64,000 nt of DNA from Zonotrichia leucophrys gambelii (lineage: Eukaryota; Chordata; Aves; Passeriformes; Passerellidae): contig NC_088171.1 of assembly GCF_028769735.1 (NCBI RefSeq), positions 126,130,533 to 126,194,532 on the forward strand, read 5' to 3'. The notes beneath the pieces are model-generated. The model was not told the DNA's origin and did not search any database. It was given only the letters and a program-made list of their open reading frames with translations. Made by a program: the position numbers and the translations under genes. Positions 39,101-51,700 of this stretch are shown here, in pieces. The stretch's first letter is position 1. Each line of letters opens with the position of its first letter.

Positions 39101-42100
39101 TATCTTCAAAACTGTCTCTGCGATATTTTTCAAATTTTGTTTTTCTATTTTTCCAAGTACATTTCTTTGTAAATATATTTTTATCTTAGTGACAGCAATG
39201 CTGATTTTTAGTAATGAGGGAAGAATTTTCCTCTTGTTAAAAAATCCCTCTGATTTGTGGACCTTCAGAAATAATTGTAGATCAACTGACTGGAAATGAG
39301 CCTAGTAAAATGAAACAAAATATAGTTTCATTGGTTCTATAACCATTTTTTAGTTTCATTGGTTCTATAACCATTTTTTATGTTTTCAACATGGTCTATT
39401 TGTTGTTGGATTAAGAAGATAGATGTGGTTTAAAAAGGGATTATCTCTTAAAGATCAGTCAGGCACCTCTTTTTTTTCAGAAATAATTTTATCGTTCAAA
39501 TACATGTGGGTACACTAGCTTGTAAAATACCTATGAAACCCGTTTTATCTAATTTTGTTTCATATATGATACATATATATGTAAAAACACTCTGTAAATT
39601 AGGGGAAACAACCATAACTTCCTGAGAAATGTTCCCCCAAAGATACAGAAAAGAACAGGAATTGTTTTTGTTTGTTATTACTGGAAGACGTCTTTGAAGA
39701 GTGCAGATCAGATTCTGCAGTCTATGAATCTGTAAGAGGGACAAGGTGGTGAATATGGTGTGGGTTTGGATTTTTTAAATTATATTTTTTGTTTATTTTA
39801 GAGTCTTAGAACAGCCCAGATGAAGGGATCTCAAAAGATCCTGTAGTCCAAGCTTTCATGGTGAAAGGAGCCTAGATGAGGTTATCTAGCACTCTGTCCA
39901 GTTCTGTCTTGAAAAACTCCAGTGGTAGAGTTTCTGCCATGTCCCTGGGGAGGTTGTTCCAGTCACTCCAGATTGTTCTCATTATAAAAATTTCTCTTAT
40001 GTCTAGATGAAACCTCTTCTAATGCAACTTTTAGCTGTTGTCCTTTGTCTTCTCTACGTGGCTTCTTGTGAAGAGAGAGCTCCTGATCTGTTTGTGGCTG
40101 CCCTGGCACACTGATGAGGTCTTCCCTGAATCCTCTCCAGGGAGACGAAGCCTAACTCCTTCAATCTTCTCACACAGGGGAGATTCTCCAGTGATTTGAT
40201 GGTGTTCATGGCTGTCCTTTGCACCTTTTCCAATCTCTTCATGTGTTTCAACATTACTCCAGGTGGGGCGTGACAACCACTGGGTAGAGTGGGATGATGA
40301 CCTCTCTTGTCTCTGCTAGTGATACTTGTGCAGATGCAGCCCAGGATCCAGTTTACCTTTGGTGCTGCAGCATTGCCCTTCTGGCTCATGGTCAGCTTGT
40401 TATCCCTGTGTCCCTCAGGTCCCCTTCATCAGGGTTTCTCCCTGCCACAGAGATCCTGGCCTGTTCTGAGCTCTCTGGTTGTTTCATTCCAGGTGCAGGA
40501 CTGTGCTTGTCTTCGCTTATTTTCCCAGTGTTCTTGCTGCCCCACTCTTCCAGGCTCTGGCTCTCTGTGCCACATGTGTTTCCCATGTAGGTACCCATGT
40601 CTACCTCATCACCTAGTTTAGTGTCATCAGCAAATGGGGTGAGGGGGCTTTCAATCCTATCATCCAGGTACCTTATGAAGATGTTCAGTGTGTGGGGCCT
40701 GGTGTCAATCCCTGAGGGATCCCACTTGTGACAGACTGCCAGCCCATCTTATTTAACAGCTTCTTAGTTCAGTTGAAAAACTTCAAATGATTACGTTCTA
40801 TTTCAGTTATTTAACACATTATAGAGATGTGACTGTGATGTTGCTGAATGTCCAGTTTCCCTCTTCTTTTTTTTCTGTGAGAATGTTTTATTTGTGCTCT
40901 TAATACTGCCACCTGATCTATTTTATAAGTAGCTGATCAAGCTGTATTGCTAATAAAGCATGTCCTGACTGTTTTTTAAACTGTGAAACCCAAATTATTT
41001 TCAAATCATAAAGATTTTGTTAGAGTTTTCTTTTAACCTAACAAGCTTCTTGGGTATTCAGAGATTACTTCAACACAAAAAATGGGGGTAAATCTTAATC
41101 CTTTGCAGGCAGCAGCATGGCTGACATTCCATGAGCCAAATAATGAGCAGAAAGTCAGTCACAAAGCCTTATTCAGCAAAGAAAGAGCTGTATGTGAGAG
41201 TGAAGGCAGAAGATAAAGAATAATCCTTAAAAGATATGCTGGAAGACATGCCACTGTACTTAATGAAAACAGTTGGAAATCCAATTTTCAGCATGAAAGC
41301 AGGTTTTTTTTTCTGTTAGAATTATCAGGAAATTAAGAACACCACACAGAACTAAAGCAAGACTTATGGGAACAATTACTATAAATACAGATGAAATTGT
41401 TAATCTAACATCCATTTTGCACTGTTATTGAATCAAGCTGATTTGTGTAACGTTAACAGAGTAGGAAATTGATTTCTTTTTGTAAAATGTAGTGGTATGC
41501 ATAATTTTTTTTAAATGTGTATGTGTTGATTGTTCACTGAAGAATTATGTCATCTGTGCAATTTGTTCACCTTAGTGTCTCTGTTTATTCCTGCTCAAAA
41601 GCTATCTGTAGTTCCGCTTTAAAAAGATTGCAGTGTGGCACTGCAACAGGATGCCAGATAAGCTTATCCTGACATGTAGTAGAATCATAGAATTGTTTAG
41701 GTTGAAAAAGCCTTTTAGGATCATTCAGTCCTACCTGTCACCCAGCACTGCTAAGTCCATCACTAAACTGTGTCCCTAAGTGCCATATCCACACATCTTT
41801 GAAATATATCCATTGATAGTGACTGCTTGCACCAACTACCCTGGGCAGCCTGTTTTATACAGTTGTTTCCTTCTGTTGAGAAAATTTTTCCTAATATCAT
41901 CTAAGCCTCTGCTGGAGCAACTTGAGGACATTTCCTCTTGTCCTGTCACTTGTTATTAGTGAGAAGAGACCAACCTTTACCTGGCTACAACCTCCATTCA
42001 GGTCGTTGTAGAAGACCAATAAACTCCTCCCTGAGCCTTCTTTTCTCCAGGCAAAACAACCCCAGCTCCCTCAGCTGCTCTGCTCCTCATAGGATTTGTG

Positions 42101-42681
42101 CTCCAGATCCTTCTTAGCTCCATTGCCCTTCTCTGGACACACTTCAGCCCCTCCATGTGTTTCTTATAGTGCAGGGCCCAAACATAAACCCAGGACATGA
42201 GGTGCAGCCTCACCAGTGCCCAGCATAGAGGGACAGTCACTCCTCTAATCCTGCTGGCCACGCTATTTCTGATTTCTTCTTGGCCACCTGGGCACACATT
42301 GGCTCATGTTCAGATGCTATTGACCAGCACTCCTGGTCCTTTTCCACTGGGCAGCTTTCCAGCCACTCTGCCACCAGCCTGTGGTGCTGCCTGGGGTTGT
42401 GACCCAAGGGCAGGGCCCAGAACTTTTCCATATTGACCCTCATACCACTGGCCTTGGCCCATCAGTCCAGCCTGTCCTGACCCCTCTGCAGAGCCTAAAT
42501 ACCCTCCAGCAGCTCAACACTCCTGCCCAGTTCCAGTTTGGTGTCTTTTGCAAACTAAGTGAGGATACCCTCAAATCTCTCGTGCAGATGATTGATAGAA
42601 ATATGAGGCAGGACTGACCCCAATACTAAGACCTGGGGAACACCATTTGTGACTGGCCACCAACTGGATTTCATTCCATAG

Positions 42682-42733
<52 letters not shown>

Positions 42734-45700
42734 TTGTGATAGAAAAGTTATTTGAAAATGTGGTAGGAATTAGCACAGCTTTTTGTTGCTGGCTAATCAT
42801 AGGTGTTCTCTTAACTTACTGAATAAAGTGACCACTCTAGAAAAGCTGAGAAATTATATTTGACAGTTGTGCAACAGACTAAGCTAAAATTATTTTAAAT
42901 TTACAGGTGAGTTTTATGTACTAGTTTGAGTACAATTCTGTGGCTTTCATTTCTTTTTAAGTCTCCACATTTTTCCTGGGTCTAGAATTATTTGAGGTAA
43001 GTGATTGTTATATAGGAATGCTAGGGGAAAATTAAAGCCTTTTCTAATGCAAAATATAGTTACTGCTTAAAATTGAAGAAAAAGAGTGCTGAAGTACCAG
43101 TTAGAAAACACTCATAGAATTCAATTTGATGAATTTCCACCACCTTTTCCACATAAAAGAATAATGTGAGAATTATGCTTGCTGCCCACTTTTTTCCAAA
43201 TATGCTCAATGATGCACAAAACTGGTACATTGCTACTGAGATTTATTATTCTTAATTTGCCTGTAATTTTTACTGAAATTAATAAACACTTCATAAAGTC
43301 TTAGTTCATGACTGTTTGTTTATAGGACACTGCTCTGCAAAAACCAAGAGAAGTTTTCAGGCTACCTACAGACTTGACTGCGTGTGATAATCGCCTTTGT
43401 GCCTCAATGCATTTCTCATCCTCCACGTGGGTTACCCTCTCTGATGGTACAGGAAGACTGTATTTAATTAAATCAGGCAAGCGTGGAAGCAGTGCATCTG
43501 AAAAGTGGGAGGTATGTCCTGCAATAAATAACATATTTAGGAACTGTAGATATATCCCTGTCAAAGTTATCTAGCTACATTAATAACGGTGTTCGTTATT
43601 TTGCTTGGACACAGTAAATACAATTGTTACATTTCTGCCTGAAGCTGTGAGTCTCATGGTCTGTGCTTAGTTCCTTTTTGTTTATGAAGATGAATCTGGT
43701 AAAAAGTGCCTGCATTTTGTATCTGTTTTCTTTACTAGAGGGTAGTTTCCTAAGAAACCACAGATGTTTTAGTATTGACAGAAATGTAGGTGTATATACT
43801 GAAGTGGAAGATTTCAACATGATGGATTAGCTCCTTTCTCTACATCTTTTGAGAGTTCAGTAAAGGAAATTGATCATCCTTTTTTTAGATCCTTGGTAAT
43901 AAATACCATCTGGTTTTTATTCTGTGTGAGAATGCTGACACATAAATAAGTTACATTGAAGTTGTCAGTGTAACAAAAATACAAGGTTTATATTTGAAGT
44001 TCTGTCATCATTTAAGTTGACTTGTTGAGTATATACAGCGTGCAGTGGTTTAGAGTTGTTTAGAGTAATATCACAACCCTATAAATCCTCAAACTTTATC
44101 AGGTTTCAGTAACTGCCAGATTGAGTCTACACTCATTCAACTGCTGCAGCTTGAATTCTTTGTAATTTATTCTTTCATTTGCTCTTTCATTTTCATGTGC
44201 TAATCTTCTAGCAAATAATGATTCTTTTCTTCTTCTCTGTTGTTCGGATTAATTTTGTTTTTATCTTCAGTGTTTTGCTGAATGAGTACTTTTTAAAAAA
44301 AGCTGGAATACATGGTTTTTAGATTTAAAACTTCCAGCTATAGGTACCAAATGTTTCATGCTATAAGATATGGAGTCCTTCTGTATAAAATTAATGAAAT
44401 AATTTTCATATTATATAAATAATTTTTGTGAATTAATGAAATCTATAACTTTAAATTCATAATTAATGACATTTTATATTCACAGTGGTGCCTAATAGCC
44501 TTTCAGTATGACAGTAATAGTTATTCTGCCTACCTGATTCAAATATTGGAGGGACTTTTCCAATCCATGTACATAAATAAAAATTCAAGAACTTCTACCC
44601 TAGCTTCTCCTGAACATGGATATTATTCTCCTTCATTTCATTATGGCTTTTTGTTTCTTACTTTATAGAGGAGGAAAATGGGATCTCTTGCAAAGCTAAA
44701 TAATGGCACATTTGGTGATTAAACACTGGCAATGATGCTTTGGACCTTTGTCTTCTTCTTTCCTTGAAGAAGACATAAAAGTCCTTAATGGTCCTTTCCT
44801 TCTACATTCCTTGACATGTAGACATGTCAAGGTCTACAAAGATTTTCAGAACGTTGGAGTATCTAGAGAGCTAGTGAGAGCCTTGGGGAAGTGCCTGCAT
44901 TTTCATCTTGAATGTGAGACTGTTTGCCCAGTTGATAGGCAATGTTTATGGACCTCTTGTTCTCATCAGTTGCTGTACCTCTGTTTATTGCAGTGCTAAA
45001 CAGCCACAATGCAGATAGGTTTGGGGATCTTTGTGCTTTGTTTAATGGGCTCTTATAATGGCTGTTCAATATAAACAATAATGTTTAAAAACATTTCAGT
45101 ACAGTAGCTTGATAACCACAGAAGGAGGAACCAGAAATGTGTGACATTTGTGGGTTCTTGTTGGCAGAGAGATTTGTGGAAGACAAACTGTTACTAATTT
45201 GACATTCACCAAAACCCTTCCCTGCTTTCTATAAAAGAGCAAGGCTTCCTGCTTTAACTGTCTGACTTTTTATTATGTTTTTGTCTTCTAGATTGTGTTT
45301 AATGAAGAACTAGGAAGTCCATTTATTGTAGCACACAGTGTTTCATTTGTGAAATCTGATGCACACTCACTAGCTGTGCTGCTGCTTAGGATAGAAAAAG
45401 ATGAACTGGATACAAAAGGGAGTGGATTTCATGTTACTTTGGAATGGGTTACAATTGCAGAAGGAAAAGAGGGTAAGTGTTTTACATTTATATTACTGGT
45501 GAGTAATGTTTAAAAAAATAAAAATGTCATCTAGTCCAACTGCCTGACCAGTTAAAGCCTTGTTAAGAGCGTTGTCCAAATCCTTCTTAAACAGTGTTAG
45601 ATGGGGCTTTGACCATCTCTCAAGGAAGCCTGTTCCAGTGTTTAACCACCCTCTCAGGAAATAAATGTTCCTGATGTCCAGTCTGAACCTCATCTGGTGC

Positions 45701-48700
45701 AGCTTTGAACCATTACCTATGTCCTGTTACTGGATACCAAGAAGAAGAGCTCAGCATTTCAGTCTCCACTTCCTCTCCCTAGGAAGACTGTACAGCAATG
45801 AGGTTGTCCCTCAGCCTCATTTTCTCCAAACTAGACAGGCTTGAAGTCCTCACCTAGTCTTTACAGGACATTTCTTTCCAGACCTTTCACCAGCTGTGTT
45901 GCCCTCAGTGGCTTTAGTTGTTTCCTGCTGTTGAAACCTTGGATGATGGAAGTATTTCTCAGAAAGCCACACAAGACTAACTGCCTTATGCTTTTGTGGC
46001 AAGCTCAACAAGAGAAAGAAACCTCTGAACATTACTGTTTATAATTTAGAAGAAAAACTAAATCAGTAACACTGTCAGTATAGAACTGAAGACTGTTACT
46101 CATGAGAGCACCAACACAGACTTTTATTATATTTTTTAATACTGTACACTTTCATAAAAAAATTCTCTTTTACATTGTGTTTTATAACTTACAACAGATA
46201 TTCTTGGAATCCCTAAAAGTGGTTTTAAAAATCTTTCAAAAAGTCTTGCCAGTTCTCCAGCATTTCCAGGGAACAAAAAATGTTTGAAGTGACTGTCAGT
46301 AGAGATGCAAATAACAAAATTCAAAGCAATCTTTAATTATGAAGAGAGAAATAATTTTTTAGTTCATTTAAACAAACATCTCACAAATCAGACTGATGTA
46401 TGAACCAGTCTCAAAGATAAAAGCTGTTTTGAGGAATTACAATACTCTACAATCTCTTTCACCAGTAGTCAGTTGCTGTTGCTTGCCTTTTCTTGAAACT
46501 CTCTCTGTGAATGCAGTTTATCAAATCAGATTTTAGTAAAAGTAAGTAGTTAAGCAACAAACCATTTCTTAAATTACCAAAATCTGTGCTTCATCAAAGC
46601 AAAGCCTTAAAACATGGGTATATCTCTTGACACCAACAAATGTGAGATCTCTGCCCTGTTTGGCAGACTGGACAGAGGGATCACACTCACCACTATTGTG
46701 TTACCAAAGAGCAGAAGAATGAAAATAAGTCAGAATGGGGGCAGTGGTTAGGTCTTTTCATATCTTCTGTGGTACTTCAGAGGACTGTAACAAAGGTGTA
46801 CCCTTCCAAAGCTGGTTTTCTTTCATTAACCAAACTTTTTAGGAATACTTGCCATAAAAGCTTGAAATGAGGAACTACCATTCTGCCTTATGAGATTCAG
46901 AAAATGACATGCTTAGCTTTCTTCTGACCTTCTCTACAATAAAAATATTATTTGTACAGAGGATGTGCTGGGCTAGCTGTGATCAGCAAAGACATTGTAA
47001 GAATAAAACTCAGATTAATCGAGTACAACTGGATTAATCTGGAATGGAAATGGAAAACCATGGTACTGTGATTTAGCAGATAGGGTTGCATAGTATTTTT
47101 AAATGTAACATGTTCCTTAGATAATAATTTGTCTTCTGGAAATATATTATGACTTTTTAAAAATTCTATTTTATAGGTGATCATAGATACGAAATCATTA
47201 AAAGGAGAGTTTTGCAAGGAAAATCTGTCCCCCATTATGCAGCAATAGAGCCAAGTGGAGATGGTCTAATGATTGTTTCCCACAAACCATTCACATTTAT
47301 GCAAAGTGAAAGTGACAAATTAGAAGAAAATGATGATTCAAAAGTATCAAATGAAAAGAAAGGTAAGACTTAGTCTGACAGGTTATGATAATCTGCTCTC
47401 TTCTTTGACTTAGGACATATCATTGGTTTAGCATTTGTTTGGAAACTCTAACAATGAAAGTTTTAATATCTATCTGATGGACAGATTGATTTTGTTTGTT
47501 TGCTTTTACTTGTGGCAGTTTTATTGTGCATAAACCTATATCAGGTGCAATTTTTTGGACAGGAGACACTTAAAGAATTTTGTTGTCTTAAAGAAAAAGA
47601 TATTTTGCAGACAGATGTATAATGAGTTTTTGATATTAGTAGGATTACTAATGCCTACATTTAGGCATCTATCTGAAGTACTCAAATTAAGAAACCAGTC
47701 TTCTTAGATGGGAGGGGGCCATGGACTTCCCCAAACTGTTACCCATCAGAAAGCTTTTTTGATATGTAATTTATTCCTGCCTCTCTAAAATTTAAATAAT
47801 TATCTTGAATGACATTCCTGTAAAAGATTCTGTTTGCTCTGGTGGGAACACCGTTCAGGAAATCTTCAACAAAATGCATTCATACTTTTTTTCTTTGCAA
47901 TCAAAACAAAACTAAGTATGTAAAAACCTATTAATGGAGTTGTTTATTTCTAAGTATCACTAGGCTCTGTAATGTCTATGTTTATGTAATTATGTTGGAT
48001 TATTTCATGTTTGATTTCTGTTTCTGCATATGAGGCATTGGTTAGTAAACAAATTCAAACAAATTCTCTAAGGATAGTGGCACAATCTTTGCTAATAGTG
48101 TGAAAATCTATTTGGAAAACAATACAAAAGGATCAAATTTCTGGAATGTGTTAATGTTAAACACTGACAACTGTGATATTGTACATGTAATTTTATTAAG
48201 AATAGTCTGTACATATAAATCTTGAGTCAAGGGAGTTCTTCAGAGCACTAAGCACCTTTTGCTAACCCTGATGTAGGCTCCAGTTTTATTTGTACAGTTA
48301 TATAAAATTGCAGGCTTAATGGATTTTTAATATCAGATACAGTTTGTGTCAGTGTTCACAATTTTGAAGGCTGTCATGTCTCAGTAATAGTTTCTGGGGA
48401 AGTATAATTAAAGCACCTGTGACTGATCCATTGCAAGCAGGGCAGTTGTAACAAAGGGCAGCAGTGCAAGAGTCCTTCCAGAGTCACAGTTGCTAGTATG
48501 AGATTTTGATCAGTGGAATCTTGGGTTGGATTCTGACAACTTGAGAGCTTTCAAGGGGAGCCCATACTTTAGTTTTTCTCAAAATAGAAAGGTAACTTGT
48601 ACAAGATTGCTCTTTAGAAAATATATTCATCTGTATTTGTATTTTCTGTGCATTACCCCTCACGCTGTCATAGCCTTCCTTTTATATAAACATTTATCTT

Positions 48701-51700
48701 AAAAGGCCATTTCTTCTAGCAGTTTAGTAATCAGACAGCTTCTAAACACAGTTATAAAAGTTGGTCTCTACCTCTGGGCAAGCAGTTCTATTTCATCTCC
48801 ATTAGCTGAGGCAGATTAAGACTACTTAGTCTTGTAAAATAATTTCTGTTGAGTAGTCAGCATAGCTTCTGGCAAAATATATAAGAAAAAATGTTCACAT
48901 CTCTGAATTATATGTACTTCTAGCATGCAGTAGCTTGTCACAGAATCACAAGGTTGGATGAGACCTTCAAGATCATCAAGTCCCACCCAGCCCTAACACC
49001 TCACCTAGACCATGGCACCGAATGCCACATCCAGTCTTTTTTAAAATGCATCCAGGGATAGTGACTCCACCACGTCCCTGGGCAGATAATTCCAGTACTT
49101 TATCACTCTTTCCATAATAAACTTTTTCCTAATATCCAACCTGTATTTCCTTTGGCACAGCTTAAGACAGTGTCCTCTGATTCTGTCAGTGCTGCCTGGA
49201 GAAAGAGACCAACCCCCACCTGGCTACAGCCACCTTTCAGGGAGTTGTAGAGAGTGATAAGGTCACCTCTGAGTCTCCTTTTCTCCAGGCTAAACAGCCC
49301 CAGCTCCCTTAGTGGTTCCTACAGGGCTTGTGTTCCCAGCCCCTCACCAGCCTTGTTGCCTCCTCTGGATGCACTCAGGTGTCTCAGTATTCTGCACCTG
49401 ATGTCTCCTCAGCCACATTATTAATCATCAGTGTTTCATTGTATTTAAGTACGTTTTGCATTCCAATTTCATAATGCTACAGTAAGCTTAGAGTAACAAT
49501 TTATGCCCATTGTATAATTATCAACAAATTTGAATATAGAAATTAATATAAATTACTTTCCAAATGAGGGGTACAAACAGATTTGGTTACTAAAAAGGTT
49601 TTTCTCTATTTAATGTTCAGAATATATTTTGTGTAAATTGTTCAGAGTAAAAGTTAACTTCCACTTTTTTAGAAACACACTTTCAGAAAATTCCATGTGT
49701 CTCTGCACTGAATGCTGTGGAATCCAGTAATCCTTGTAACCTAGTTTGTGTTTTGCTGCATGTTTCCAATTGTAGACCCTCTCTACTACTGGCAGCAGAC
49801 GGAAGATGACGTGACCATAACAATTCACCTGCCTCAAGACATCACAAGGGATGACATAAAAATACATTTTTCCCCTGATAATATATGTGTTACACTGAAA
49901 GACCAGCCTCCTTTGATGGAAGGAAAGCTCTATTCATCTGTGGACCATGAAAGCTGCACATGGATAATTAGAGAGGACAAAAGGTATTTTATATAAGTTT
50001 TAGGTTTTTTATTGATAGGAACTGATTTTAAAACACATACCATATCTGACTTCTGGCCCTTCTGGGATGATCCCATTTAATGCTATACCCATGTCCCTTC
50101 TTGCAAGAATTTCTTTCTCCTGAAAACAGTTCACTGGCCTTTGCTGTCTCAGTACTGTTTTTCTTTATCTAATTGTGAAAGTAATCCCTTCTTTGGCAGT
50201 TATTTTTCAGGAAAAAACCCCACCCAGTATGAAATGTTAAACATGGATTTGTAAGAAGAGTAAACTTAATTGGTTCAACAATTTTTTTTTCACTATATTT
50301 CAAGATTGATTAGTCTGAATGTACTTTGTTGTATGTGTTAGTTTCTCTTCTACTTTCTACAAACAAGCATTTTAGTAATAATACAACTGAAATTCTTTAG
50401 GCATGACTTATAAATTCCTTAATATATTTTCCTAAAAAATATATTATGTGAATTATAGAAAATTAATCTGTGTGAACTAATGCTGTAGACCTCAAATAGA
50501 AATGTTCCTACTTTTATTTAAAAAGTAACTTTTAGGCTTTTCTAATTCTGAAATAAAAATATGAAAGAATAGAGAGGGTGCAAAAAAATAATTCAGAGCT
50601 CCCTAAAACATATTTGGTTTTTCTTTGTGCATTGTCTGGTTTTCATACTCTGCCTGAAATGAGCCATATATTAACTCACCCGCGCTGGTCTGGTTATCTC
50701 AGAGATATTCACACTCTTTAATGAACTCAAGAAGAAACATGTAAACCACCAGGTGATCCACTCAACAGCTCATAGCTGTTTATCTAAAACAAAAGCTACC
50801 CTTCGAGTTGTGATTAAGGTTGGCTTTTTGCAGTTTCCAAAAGGTTAACTGTAAAGGACAGTAATTCTCAAAAAAAAAAAAAAATTAGAGGGACTAATAT
50901 TTTTATGTAGGTTATAGAGGGACTAATATTAGAGGGACTAATATTTTTATATAGGTTGTACTATTACTGTATATTAAAATTTGACTGTGATTAAAATGTG
51001 TGGGGTTGTTGGTTTTTAGGTATCCTGCTGAAAAATAACTCTAAATAACTTGATTCTTTATAAGTTGGATAACTTGATTTTTTTATTACTCATTCCAGTG
51101 AGTGTTATTTTATGAATATCAGGTTTTTACTTTAATGAGAAAGGGTAATCCATACTTCAGTGTAATAAGTAGTACTCCATTCTTAATGTTCGTACTGCAA
51201 CAGTGATATAAATCTGTTGATTAAAAGTTAAAAACTTGCTCCAAATGTCTTCTGTAACAGAATGCTCTTCCTAGTACCAGTGAAATTGTTTGAGTTCACT
51301 GAATAGTTGCTCCTATGGTGCAGTAACTAGTAACTTAAAAGGTTTTCTGTCAGGAGCACTACAGCTGTCATTGCTGCAGAACCTGTAAGTGTATCTAAAA
51401 AGTGAGTATGATAAAATTGACTTCAGTTTTACCATTATATCTGTGTGTTTGTCCAACACAGTATTTAAATGGAATTACCATGTTGGTGCATCAGGCTGTG
51501 TCTTATTTTTCATTTACTTAATTAGTTATTCCCAATAGTTTAGTGATTATACTGGGTTCTCTTTGTAGTTGTTGGGTTTTTTACTTATTATGGAAATCTT
51601 ATCTCTTCTGAGATATTATTTTAGAAAGACAGTATAGATGATTAGTTGAGGTATTATCCCTGAGGTCTATAAAATAAAAATCTTTTTGTCCCAGATGTTA

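Larger units (their letters stand above)
33314..43325 (+). other. NUDCD1: NUDCD1 intron 2
   Basis: 10.0 kb and the most repeat-laden intron. It has two minus-strand LTR-type fragments (about 35085-35620 and 37225-37520), two antisense CR1s (39801-40745 and 41681-42680), a (TAA)n microsatellite and a 28-bp perfect duplication. No additional coding exon recognised. Confidence 0.8.
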
